From Isoetes taiwanensis (taxonomy: Eukaryota > Streptophyta > Lycopodiopsida > Isoetales > Isoetaceae): 64,000 bases of DNA. The stretch covers positions 781,844 through 845,843 of the forward strand of contig JAJEKV010000059.1 in NCBI GenBank assembly GCA_021234155.1, written 5' to 3'. The translations under genes and the position numbers were made by a program. Numbering within the stretch: position 1 is the stretch's first letter; every line of letters begins with the position of its first letter. The notes under the pieces are model-generated. The model made no database searches. It was given only the letters and a program-made list of their open reading frames with translations, and was not told the DNA's origin. Positions 24,120-35,099 of this stretch are shown piece by piece.

Positions 24120-24581
24120 TTGACGACTAGCCACAGCCACATCACTCTTGAATGTGATCAGAACATGCCTCCTGATCATCACTTGAAAGATGACACATTT
24201 GATCCAATACTCCCAATACCACTAGAAAGAGTGCACATCTGCACTCTTCATGCACTTGTCAGGATTGTGGAGAAGATGATACATCATTCGGAGTGTTTTG
24301 TTTGGAACATGCTAGGGGAGAAGGAGAGGGAAGAAGGCATTGAGCGGGTTGAAAAGGCAATGTCCGAGGCAGGCTTGCATAGTGGATGTGTCAAACTGGA
24401 ACAAGACCATAAGGAGTCGGGTAATGGAAAAGCTGCCTCAGTCCCAGCCAAGGTATCCATTGGTGGAGTTAGAGCTAGGCATTTCTTGAGCAGGCCTGAG
24501 AATGCTAAGGGTGGTGTTTATGAATTTGGTCTGAAATTAGTGGAGGCTGAAAGGGATAGAAATGTGATGCGTGAATGGTAA
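24120..24581 (+). CDS. fragment of an unidentified, possibly mobile-element protein
   Basis: A 153-codon frame containing PLERVHICTLHALVRIVEKM, a charged helix (GEKEREEGIERVEKAMSEAG) and VSIGGVRARHFLSRPENAKG. The composition is clearly protein-like. The initiator may be an alternative codon, since the frame appears to begin inside a longer protein. The coding sense seems to end at the stop near 24581, after which similar text continues in another frame. I do not recognise the family, and a truncated transposon protein is most likely. Confidence 0.4.
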   Translation: MTTSHSHITLECDQNMPPDHHLKDDTFDPILPIPLERVHICTLHALVRIVEKMIHHSECFVWNMLGEKEREEGIERVEKAMSEAGLHSGCVKLEQDHKESGNGKAASVPAKVSIGGVRARHFLSRPENAKGGVYEFGLKLVEAERDRNVMREW

Positions 24582-25079
24582 CCAGAGTTGAGAAGCTTAT
24601 CGGAGGCGGAGCCGCATTTATTCTGCAGGTTCTAGAATGGGTTGATCGAGCTTACCCGCATCAGAGAGCGCCTTCCTGGAAATGAAGATGTATGCCATGG
24701 AAGACGACCTGTATATAGAGCTGAGGATGCCCCCGCCTGAAGATCAAGCCTGCTGTCAGCCCTTTTTACTTTATAGATTTATTTTTTTAATCCCTGGTTT
24801 TACTTGTATATTTTGCAATGGTTCTTGTGACTATTTTTGTAAAGCTTCCTCAGGGACAAGGAACTTTTTAAGAAATGTTTTGTACTTACCTGAAAGGTGG
24901 TGATTAATGATGAGCTCCTCTTTCGACCGAATCGTTTCTATTCTTTTCTCAGCATCGTTTTTTTGATACTGTTTCCAACTTCAAATACATATAAGTACTT
25001 GCATGTACAGACAGGAATCTCACACAAATACATGAATTTCCTCGCAACAAGCCACTTGGAAATCATGCAAAACCCCGCT

Positions 25080-25870
25080 TTGATATTATCAATTGCATCT
25101 TGAAATCGTGGAAAGTACTCGTAATACGTGACTTAAGTCATGTAAACTCGCTTAATATTTAACTTGCAACTTGATTTTAGCACAAGTACTGTATAAGTAT
25201 TTATTTAATCATGAAAACCCCGTTTTTAAAATTTAACTTGTAACTTTGAATTTGGCACTAGTATTAGCAATACAGTGCTTAAGAATCATGTAAACTCGCT
25301 CAATATTTAACTTGAACTTGGCACTTGAATTTGAGACATAAGAATCATGTTTGGTATTTAGTTTGCAACTGGTATAACGGTCATGCAACTCGAATTTAGC
25401 ACAAGTGTTTGCAATAACAGACCTGAATCATGCAAAACTTGTTTAGTATTTAACCTGTTTAGTAAAACTTGTATATTACTTGCAATTCGAAATCAATATC
25501 GGGTTTAGTCTGAGGTTTTGTAGGATATTCTGGAATCATAAACTTAGAATCATAAACTTGAACTTGGAAGTACAGACTTGAGAATCATGTGAAACTTAAC
25601 TTGCAATTGGTATAAGACATGCAACATATTTGGAAGTACAGACATAAGAATCATGTTTGGTATTTAGTTTGCAACTGGTATAATAGTCATGCAACTCGAA
25701 TTTAGCACGTGTTTGCAATAACAGACCTGAATCATGCAAGACTTGTTTAGTATTTAACCTGTTTAGTAAAACTTGTATATTACTTGCAATTCGAGATCAA
25801 TATCAGATTTAGTACTTAGGTTTTGAAGGATATTCTAGAATCATAAACTTAGAACATATTCTTATCTTCA
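25080..25870. repeat. degenerate tandem repeat with a ~195-bp duplication
   Basis: Loose repeats of AATCATGTAAACTCGCTTAA, TATTTAACTTGCAACTTG and AATTTAGCACAAGT fill this stretch. The block 25336-25545 (ACATAAGAATCATGTTTGGT to the TCAATATCGGGTTTAGT end) is repeated at 25643-25835 with few changes. Confidence 0.8.
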
Positions 25871-26053
25871 GTTTGCTAGAATCATGGTTGACTGGATACA
25901 AACAAGCAAGTGAAATCAGAAAACTTGGTGACTAAAACCAAGCTGAAAACTTGCTAATTTCATGAAGAAAACCTACTGATATAACTTTAGACTTACTTTG
26001 CTGACATGCATTTTAGAGTATCAGGATTTGAAACTGATTTCAACCAGTATTCT

Positions 26054-27265
26054 TTTTTTTTTTTTTTTTTTTTTGAAGGAACGAGATGATTTTTTCATTA
26101 ATTAAGGAAAAACATACAAAATCCTGTTAAGTCCCATCGAGGCTTAACAAGGCACAATATGATAGTAGGTGACAATATAATTATCTACACAGATGTTTAT
26201 AAAAGTATCCGGCCAGAATAAGCTTGAAGATATGAAGATTCTTCACAGCAGCAAATGTATCAAAATAGGTAGCCACTTTTGCAAGAAATCACATAGAACG
26301 CCTCGAAAGCATGTTGGTGAATAGAAAAGAGATGCATCCCCAGAATGCCCTTTTGTTGTCACTACTAAAACCCGCACATACAAAACGTAAATATTGCAAT
26401 CATAAAGAGGCCATAGTGCTGACTTTTGCTAAGATCCTTGTTGATGGATGGTAGGAATAATGGGGCAATTGGGATCATCGACCGAAGAGGATATTGAAGC
26501 GGGCCAGAAATTACTAGTTGTATCCAGAGTGTATGAATATTCTTTCCACAACCGGTTCCCTCGACCGCCTATATAATAATCTTGTCGTACCATGAGCGTA
26601 ATAAGATTGCCATAAGCATCGCCTAGCATCCCGTATGATAGTATAGTTCTCTCAGATCTCAAGAATTGCCTTTTTCAGAATTCATGGTGATGCTTTTCCA
26701 TGAACCTAAATAAGTAGATCGCTTTTGCATCACTTCTCTCTTGAGAAGATTGAAGCCCATAACCTTTCCGATTTTGTCCTAACCTCCTCATCATCTACTA
26801 CCACCGCTTATGTGTCCAATGATTATGTGGAGGATAGCAGCACTTGATGCTCATGTATTCTCGTGGTTCACCATATCCGCCACTTCATTTCTCAAAGAGG
26901 CCCCATCCTTAGTGACAAAGTATCCGCTTTGTGTGTGGACTCTCAGATAACTCCATGTATCCTAAGCAAAAAAAACTCGCTTAGCATTTGTAAATGTGAG
27001 CCTGGAAATGAACAAAAGATGATACCCCACAAATTCACCAATTTGATCCCAACACCTGTCATAATTGTCAGCAAATAATTTCCTATGTGCAGTAGCACAA
27101 AGCTCAATGTCATACTTAATATGCAATTTGATCCATGTAATAGAAAACCTTTTTTTGCCATATAAACATCTATTTCTGGATTTCCAGATATTCCAAAGGC
27201 ATAAATAAACAATAGTGTTTTTGTAAGTGTCTTGTCCTTGTAAGAGATTGATTATAGAAGATCTA
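26054..27265 (-). mobile_element. 5'-truncated LINE with poly-A tail and 14-bp target duplication
   Basis: Read on the minus strand, the element ends in a long poly-A (plus-strand T run at 26053-26074), preceded by the plant-LINE 3' text CCTTAATTAATGAAAAAATC. It is flanked by TCAACCAGTATTCT at 26040-26053 and again at 27266-27279. The 5' part of the minus frame 26962-27265 contains LCLWNIWKSRNRCLYGKKRF, typical of the C-terminal region after reverse transcriptase in plant L1 elements. Only the last 1.2 kb of the element is present, as expected from 5' truncation at integration. Confidence 0.85.
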
Positions 27266-27279
27266 TCAACCAGTATTCT

Positions 27280-29160
27280 CAACCTTTTTTTGTTGTACTT
27301 TAGTGACAGAAAATACATCACATTCAACATGAACAGCCACCTACTCTACCATTATCTAAGATTACAATGCTATGAACAGCCACCTACTCTACCATTATCT
27401 AAGATTACAATGCTAAGAGTGCTTGGGGGCTTGCAGCCCTTGCATTGCACGACAGATTCACGACGAAAGCCAACCTTCTTACTATCCAAATAGAACTGAA
27501 AATCACCATAACAACAAAATGACTCCATTAGCTTCCTGCACTCAAATAATGTCCAATCTTCCTCCACATTAAAAGTTCTGACACCCATACCCGTACAAGA
27601 TATTGAGAGCTCCATTGAATTTAAAGTGGCCTGGTGATCTTCCACCGCCTTCCATTCCCGTCTTGTTCTCAAATGCTGCCTTCTCTCCACAAAGTAATTT
27701 GCATACAATATTTGCTTGGTGATTCCAGACCGCAAAGAGCAAGTGCCAAAGATTTTAGACTTAATCAAGGACTAAAGTAATCAAGCAACATACCCAACAC
27801 TAGTGTGTCCCATGCAACCCAGATTTCAACCGGGCTTGCCCTCCACTTTCATGTCGCTTACTTTTCCTGTTATTTGGCAAAGAAGAAGTCTAATGCTTCG
27901 ATGATGGTTTGTCGACCGTATGTTATTGGTGCCACGCTAATCTTCTCGTTCTTGAAAAAGAAAGCAAAGGCAAGAATTGGTAGAAATACTTTGAATGCAC
28001 ATCTTACCCCACCTCTTTTCTCCGTTGTTCTAAAGAATTCAGCTCCAATACATTCTTGATATGTCGTTGTAAGACTCCGGCCATAAAATCAACATCAATT
28101 TGTTTCAACTGGCTCTCCAATCTCGCCAGCCTTACCAATACCGCACGAGAGACCGAGATAATGATACTTGTGAAAGAAAATACCCGGCCTCAAGCCGGAT
28201 GCGTAATCCCAAAATCAACCGCCAAGCTTGTGATGATACACTTCAAGCACACTAGTAATGCTGCAGACAGAAACTTTGTCAGTGTAATCCAAAGAACAAG
28301 TGGTGTTAGCTTCAAGATCCGGGCTTCCAAAAATTTTCTTGTTGGTCAGATCAGAGCTAGTATACCCATGTTCCACACAATGACCTCCTTCACCTTACTA
28401 ACTCCTGAACCAAATACAATTCCTTTTACATGGGCTTTCCAGTGGGCATTGACATCCTTTATTCTGGCTCTTTTCACTGCATGAGTACCTGTGGATCTAG
28501 GACGGAGGGTAACCCAGCAGCCAACAGAAACAACAAAATCAAGCCATTCACCATTCGCATCCTTGACATTGTGAAGGACAACTGTTCTTACTTCAGACGG
28601 GCCTTCAGATCGATTGCCCATACTGCATGAATGCCAAAAGCAAGAAGTTAGTTTCAGGGAAATTTGAAATGCCGGATCAATACCTTACCCTGTGAGCTAA
28701 TCATTGGCCCTGTTATTGAAAAACAATTTGGTAGTTCAGAACCGATTTGGGTATCTCCAGTATATCCGCGCTTGAGACCCGATTTGAGCAGCCAGGCCTC
28801 ACAATAGTTCTTCCTATGCGATTTAAAATCCTGGTTTCCTACACCACTCCAACCCGCAAAAACGTAATTCAAAAACAAAGAACCAAAATTAACTCAAGAC
28901 GTAAGTAAATGACCTCAAATCTCCATTGGGAAATGCTCTCTATGGGATAATGGGGCAGATTTGGGAGTCTCCCTTTGGGAGAAGGGACCCTATCTAAAAA
29001 TTGACACGCGGCAGCCAAAGCTAACTAGGCATGGCGTGCATGTATGGATTAAGAACAAAATCACTCATTTGTGATTGGCTAGAGCAAAAATCAAGTGGAA
29101 TTTCTCTATTTTCATAAAGGGCCCATTGAGACTCTATATTTTCTCTAATGGGTTGGTTAA
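27280..29160 (-). other. stretch with unrecognised minus-strand frames
   Basis: Two frames look protein-like. 27370-27768 has GVRTFNVEEDWTLFECRKLM followed by a Cys-rich stretch ending CKGCKPPST. 28346-28621 has LHNVKDANGEWLDFVVSVGC and KGIVFGSGVSKVKEV. A helical segment, RLARLESQLKQIDVDFMAGV, is readable near 28050-28150. They could be exons of one degenerate gene or parts of mobile elements. No family is assigned, and no reverse transcriptase motif is seen. A 33-bp segment (GAACAGCCACCTACTCTACC plus following bases) is duplicated at ~27329 and ~27374. Confidence 0.25.
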
Positions 29161-29169
29161 CCTATCACT

Positions 29170-32100
29170 ATGATTCCATAGATTTCGCTTGAATAAAATT
29201 TGTCATGAAGCCAATGAATATGGTTGGCCCCTCCGATTAGACCAAACTAAAATCATTAGGGGTTTTGGCCATAGTAAGATTATTGAGAGTTATAAGATCA
29301 GACCAAGCTGTGGATTCATCAGGGGTAAGGGGTCTAAAATTCATATTCTCCATGAAATTGTGGGTTACCATATTGAAATCTACCCCCAACACAATCTCAT
29401 CAACCTCGATATTATTCAAACTATCTTTGATCTTAACCCAAATATCAGTTCTATCTGCAGAGTTATTGTGGGCATAAACGTTGGTGATGGCAATTTTGAG
29501 ATTGTCCATCTTGTAGCCAAGAATCTTCCATCTACAAGTACTATTATCGACCATATAAAGATTAGTAAGGTTAAGGCTCTTCTTCCAACAAATAGCCACT
29601 CGGCCCGAACTATTGTTGGCAAAAAGAATCCAAAGATTTATACTTGGAGGAAGAGTTCTAGCAATTTTGCTAATATAATCGGCATCATGGAGCTTATGCT
29701 CTTGGATCAGCAGAATATCGGGAATAATAGAGGAAAGACCCACTTTTAATCTATCTCTTCTATTAGATCTTTAATACCCGGAGATTCCAGAAACTAAATT
29801 AAGATAACTAGTCGCTGATACATTAGAGTATAGTTATAGGGAGAAAGATGCCCTGTGAGCTTTTCTCGAATCGGGTTGTAGCTCCAATATCCTTGCATTT
29901 CTTCTTCTTTCTAATAACTTTACTCCATTCCTCTTCGTTATGGGTTTCTTCTGTAATGTCCTCGATAATTCTGCTACTTTGGATCATAGAGCTCGTGAAG
30001 ATATGACTGTTGCATTCCTTTCCTTGGTAGCAAACATTTAACAAACTCCTGTTAGGATTAAAATCAAATTTGATTATTTTATCTTGAAATGGGTACTCTT
30101 CTCTTGTTGCATCCTCTTTGGGAAAAGTAATAGGTTTCGAGATATGATCTGTTACCTTTTTAATTTTCAAACATTTGTAAATGATGATAGGGAGCGCCAA
30201 ATTGTTGTTATTACTATTGCTGTAGCTGCAATCTTCAAGATTAACTTGAGTACCTGGAGTAGAGGAATCCGAAGCTACCATAGGTTTTTGAACCCAAATC
30301 TGTCTGCCTTTTGGCTGGGCAAACGTTTTTCCTTCAGCTTTTTCAGAAATTGATTGAAATGGTCAAGCTCTTGCATTTAGAGATTTTAACTTTTATAGAG
30401 TTTGAGCAATTTGAGGAGATCGATTTCGAGATGCATATGAAAGGAAAATTAGTCTGGGGAATGCTGATATCAAGAACTTGGCCCAGGTGGATGCCAATAG
30501 CTTTCAAGTGTTTGGGGGTCCAGAAAGAAGGGGGGAGGTTAGAGAAATTAACCCAGGTGACAATTGATATATTGGAATGGTCACCAGGAATGAAATCTGG
30601 GAACCATTTCATGATTAAACGAGATGTTTACCAAATCTGTTGACATTTTTTTTGAGCATAGATTTGGCAAAAACATTGTCACGACAGATAACTTGAAAGG
30701 TAGGATTGAGGAGATGTGACAATGGTAAACTTTGGCGAATTGGAATTTGACCTCACTAAGGGTTGGGCAAGAATCAGGAAAGTGGATAATGAGGCCTCTA
30801 TCCATGAAATTATTGGTGGCCGAGTGATCGCAAATGACAGAGACATCAAGAAGTCCGGGAAGGTCCTTGTCTTGGGTCTTGAGATCGTGGTTCATTAAGG
30901 TATTTTTAAATTATGTCAGCTTTGCCCAGGATTCGAACTTCGACTCGGACTTTGGTCTCTTGCCTGATTTTGTGAAGTCCTTCTGTTTTGGAATTGGTAC
31001 AGTCTAGGCAGTTACAGTTTGCAACGTCCTCCGATATAAAAAAGCCATTCTTGTCAATGCTTTTGCAGCTAGCAGAACTGTCATAGGGGAGCTCACTGAT
31101 TTGATACTTTGCCTTGGTGTCTTCTAGGGCAATTGCAGCGTCAGGAATGGCTGCTTTAGTATAAAACTTGAATTCTTCGTTCCATTTGTCAGCCACTGTA
31201 CTTGTCAATCATTTTGAAGGACACCTTGCTCCAACCAGGGAATAAATTACTAATCGCATATTTCTTATTAGCCAGAATGACTTTAGTTAAATTTGCTCGA
31301 TAGTAATCCCAAGACTTTATGTGGTTTAGCTAAACTCTATATATGTTTCCTCTCATACTTTCTAGAAATTTCTATGGTGTGGCTAATGGAAAATATTAAT
31401 CCAAATTACTATACTTTTTTTCAATTGTTTCCATTTATTTTAGTCATTTCTTTATGAAAACATTTTAAAATAATGCTAACTAGCAAAATCCATGACTCAA
31501 ATTAGCTCGAAATTCATTCTAAAAGTTTCTATGGTTTAGCTAAATAAAATACAAAATTTCACTCTCTTACTTTCTAGCATTTGGCTAAAGAGCTCCAGGG
31601 TTGGTGCAGTCCCGAAAAAAGTTAGGCTAAACTTAATATCTTTTTTCCAATTTTTTCCATTTAGTTTAGCCAATTTTATTCGAAAATGTGCTAAAAAATT
31701 GCCAAATAGCTATAAGTTTAGCCCTTAAATTATTCCGTGGCTCCAACCTGCAGAAGAATAGAGTTCTTGATAGCACTTATCTGCTCTAGTTTTTAACTCA
31801 TCCATAGTGTTTTTGAAGACTCCATTTTTCAGGCTGCAACAGTTCTGAGAGGAATGGCCAAGCTTGATGGTCATTTCGAGGTAAGTAAGAGGTCGAGGTG
31901 TTGGATTTTGTCCAGGATATTGAAAGCGTATCCCTTATCGTCTAATCTGCCTTCAAGGAAGTCACATTCATCTTTGTCTTGCTCTTGGAATGCTTGGAAT
32001 ACTTCCCCATCCTTCATAAGATCCATGATAACTGTTGTTGCCTTCTGTTGGGTCTTCGAGAGATTGAAGTGCACTCCAAGCTCTTTGATTTGTTCCCAAT

Positions 32101-32200
32101 TTCTGTCTTTGTTATACTCAAGCTTGGCAATGTAGCGGATGTCAATGCCTTCACCCAGTTTGCTTGCAAGGGCTTTAGCCATGGAGGAGTCAAGGCCGAG
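29170..32200 (-). pseudogene. LINE, 5' part only: ORF1 and endonuclease, reverse transcriptase missing
   Basis: From right to left on the minus strand: ORF1 N-terminus (32182-31750, MAKALASKLGEGIDIRYIAK), interrupted by a 503-bp insertion. Then a middle part with a cysteine cluster (NCNCLDC near 31010), a DUF4283-like gag region (30895-30343, with VTWVNFSNLPPSFWT) and a linker (30281-29823). Last comes an APE-type endonuclease (about 29790-29237) with LLIQEHKLHDAD (catalytic Glu), NVYAHNN and GVDFNMV. Stops and shifts are frequent. The copy stops near 29170 without reverse transcriptase or poly-A, so the 3' part has been lost. Family features match plant L1-type LINEs. Confidence 0.7.
31237..31739. 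mobile_element. 503-bp non-autonomous element with 9-bp target duplication
   Basis: GCTCCAACC occurs at 31228-31236 and 31740-31748 on either side. The ends are imperfectly inverted (AGGGAATAAATTA at the left against CACGGAATAATTTAA from the right). The interior is AT-rich with repeated GGTTTAGCTAAA and TTTAGCC text. Removing the insert and one duplication restores an open LINE ORF1 frame (SSAG joined to WSKVSFKMIDKYSG), which supports the boundaries. A 9-bp duplication is typical of Mutator-type MITEs. Similar GGCTAA..TTAGCC text occurs at 61085-61235. Confidence 0.8.
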
Positions 32201-32452
32201 CGATAGGCCATGACCGGGTTGGGAAGAAGGTCGCGAGCAGGAAAATGGGAACCAAGAAAATTCTTGTGAAACAAAAGCTTGGCGAAAATTCGGGAAGGGT
32301 CATATTTTAGAAAACTAGGGGAAGAAAGGAAAAAGTGGAAGAAAACAATCAATTCAAGAAAAGGGCTAAGCTATGAAAGCATTAGAGGAAATTTGAGATC
32401 TTATTTCATCCCCATAAGAATCCTCCAATGGAATGGCTTACCCTCTATTAAC

Positions 32453-32815
32453 TGCAATTAATGCAGTGCCAACAACTTCATTGCTGTTGTTTCCCCCCCA
32501 TAACTTTTGATCCACTTGTCAAAATGTTGCGGCGTTTGTTGCATTAGATGCGGAATGAAAAGATCTTTCCAATGATATATGGTTATGATGTATTTCAATA
32601 TGGTCATATGCGTTAACCTTAAAAAAATATGATTTTTTGCTTATTTCTTATATATTTATATCATAAAAGATGTATGAATGGGTTATCACTAGATAGATCT
32701 TGTGAAGACGAACACATTGCTACAAAAAGTTTTTGAATCGGAGTTCTGGATCAAAAGTTATAATGAAAAAATGATACTATTGTGAGTTAGTTGCAAATGC
32801 ATTGCATTAATTCTT
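32453..32815. mobile_element. foldback/MITE-like inverted repeat
   Basis: TAACTTTTGATCCA at 32501-32514 is perfectly inverted at 32747-32760. Weaker inverted text farther out (AATTAATGCAGTGCC against AATTAATGCAATGCA) suggests ends near 32455 and 32815. No target duplication is defined and no coding. Confidence 0.45.
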
Positions 32816-33059
32816 TGCCACATAATAATTTTGGAATGAGATATACTGGAGCTCTTCTCTTATTGGACAGTTTAAAAAGCTGACATGGCATTTTAAGCAT
32901 CCCTTAATGGGACAAAATGTGATCTCATTTTTCCTCTAATGACCTGACGAGGGTCGTACCTGGAAGGGCTTGCAGGCCCTACCTAGAATCTAACAAGAGC
33001 TTAAGGGTCATGTCACTTTAGTACAAGAAAAGGGAGAGTTGCAGGGGCTGCAATAAAGG

Positions 33060-33098
33060 TTAAAGAAGGAGGGAGGGAGGGAGGGAGAGAGAGATGGG
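33060..33098. repeat. GGGA/GAGA simple repeat
   Basis: Run of GGGAGGGAGGGAGGGAGAGA. Confidence 0.9.
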
Positions 33099-33129
33099 GA
33101 GAGCCACTGCAAGAAAAACGGAAAACCTG

Positions 33130-33590
33130 TTAATTTGCCCCAAACCTCCAAACCACAATTCTTAGATCATGAAAAACTTCTGCTAGTTGGAGGTCAAAGA
33201 AAGAAGCCCAATAGTAGATAGGTTCAACCCCAAAATCTGCCAGTACTTCAAGAAGAAATAACTTTCTTATAAATTTGTTACCCACAGCAAGAAAGGGTTG
33301 GGAATTGTGTGCTGCCACCCTAAAGGAACCAACTCTGTCAAAGCAGAGGATGCTGAGAAAATACTTATTGAAGAAGTCTAGATCTAACCTGCAAAAACCT
33401 ATTCTAGAATGAGATTCAGCAACCCGGTTAATGAGACCCTCGATTGCTTGGATTGTATCCTCATGGCCTTGGGGGGTGATCACAAACCCCAGCCCTTGGA
33501 GAATAGCTTCGAGCAAAGCCTCATCCATCAGAGCTAGGTGGTGCATGATTTCCAAGAGAGATAGGCGCTCCTGCTCATCCTCGCCTTGCT
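33130..33590 (-). CDS. hypothetical protein, possibly a fragment
   Basis: An open frame on the minus strand from at least 33590 to a stop at 33130. Its acidic start (SEQGEDEQERLSLLEIMHHL) lies upstream of the first ATG at 33555, so the real protein probably begins farther upstream. It has a predicted helical segment (LLEAILQGLGFVITPQGHED) and a hydrophobic C-terminal half ending VVWRFGAN. I recognise no family. The clean frame of about 150 codons is notable among broken neighbours. Confidence 0.35.
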
Positions 33591-33820
33591 CACTCGTAAC
33601 TTAGTTATGTGCTTATTAAACCAAGGGCTTGTAAAATATAGATAGCTTCGGATGAGGAACATATTCCTACAACTATTAGCCGTTAAAGTGCACATAATTA
33701 GAAGCGTGGAAGATGTTTAAATGTTCAAAAAAAAAAAGATTACATAATGCAAAAAATAAGCAGAGCTCCACAACTTCGCATCTTTCTTAAAGCTAAGAAA
33801 GCCAAGTACCCTTTTAATTC

Positions 33821-33875
33821 TTTTGAAGGAATGAGATGGTTTTCTCATTAATTAGTGTATTTGACAGCCTACAAA
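33821..33875 (-). mobile_element. LINE 3'-end fragment
   Basis: TTTTGAAGGAATGAGATGG followed by TCTCATTAATTAG matches the 3' end of the truncated LINE at 26070, but without a long poly-A. Confidence 0.5.
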
Positions 33876-33944
33876 AGGAGGCATGCCAAGTCAAAAGGAG
33901 ACGGTTAGGTACATCGCAGCGCATCAAAGGGAAATGTTCTAATC

Positions 33945-34825
33945 TTGGGACGTCACCCCAGGACCTCCTGGCGAAGGGTTCTCAAAAAGCCAGTACAGCC
34001 CACAGGGAACATCACTCCCGAGCAGTGGAGGCAATACTTGCAACAGTTATACGACCCTCAAGGTGCACCAGCAGCATTAACCCTGCAAGAAGACCCAGTG
34101 GTGAAAATCATAGAGTCAGACGTGGAGAAAGGCTTACAGCGTCTTGCCAATGGAAAAGTGCCAGACATGAATGGTATGCAGGCAGAATTGCTCAAGTGGG
34201 CAGGGCCATTCATAGTACCGGTGCTGACCGCCTTGTTCAACAAGGCTTTACAGGAAGGCTTCCCACTGAAATGGACCAATAGCAGGGTTGTTCCCATCTA
34301 TTAGGCAGGTGACCCGCATTGCCCAGCCAATTATCGAACAATCATGACCAGTTTGGTGTTTTTTAAAACTGCTACCTGGGATTCTCGAGCAACGGTTGAC
34401 GGGCTGGGCAGGGGAAGCAGAGGTGTAAGCCCTCATCCATGCAGGATTCAGGCCCCAGCACTCGACCATTGAACACATCTTCACACTGCAGACCTTGATT
34501 GAAGATAGCAGGAACGCCGACATGACCTATATTGTTGCCTCGTGGACTTTGCGAAGGCCTTCGACATTGTGCCTCAGGAAAAGCTATGGGCAAGATTGTG
34601 ACAGCTGGGGGTACCTGTAGATTTGCAGAATGCAGTGTACATGCCATATGAGAGATGCCCAGGCCAGTTGCAGTCGACAAGCCAACCATTCGATAGTAGT
34701 ATCAGGGTTCGCTGCCCTCTCTCTCCAACATTGTTTGGGCTACATTGATCAGTTGGAGAGTCGGCTTGCTGACAATGGGGGCCACACAGAGCTCACCTTC
34801 TGCACCGGATTATCAGGCAATTAAT
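33945..34825 (+). pseudogene. LINE reverse transcriptase fragment
   Basis: Plus-strand segments in shifting frames carry reverse-transcriptase landmarks in order: LANGKVPDMNGMQAELLKWA (34141-34200), VVPIY then a stop and NYRTI, HAGFRPQHSTIEHIFTLQTL (near 34440) and FAKAFDIVPQ (near 34545). At least one in-frame stop and two shifts break it. The opposite orientation to the neighbouring LINE copies shows it is a separate insertion. Confidence 0.65.
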
Positions 34826-34827
34826 AT

Positions 34828-34900
34828 ATGCATTGTGTTGTGTTGTGTTGTGTTGTGTTGTGTTGTGTTGTGTTGTGTTGTGTTGTGTCGTGTTGTGTTT
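34828..34900. repeat. (TGTTG)n microsatellite
   Basis: About 13 near-perfect copies of TGTTG, with one TGTCG variant. It directly follows the reverse-transcriptase fragment and could be a 3' tail of that element or independent. Confidence 0.95.
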
Positions 34901-35099
34901 AACGTCATTTGACCCGAGGTCCTAGTATGACTAGAGTATGAGGTGTGAGCTCAGCTTCAAAAGACCCGTTATATCATTTTATACATTTTCAGGGTGAGTA
35001 TCTTAGTCACAGAGGACGGTGAAAGTAATGAAAAAAAAACCTGAATTTTTAATCTGAGAAAAAATTGCTTTCTCCTACTTCTGTATACCCATATTGCGA

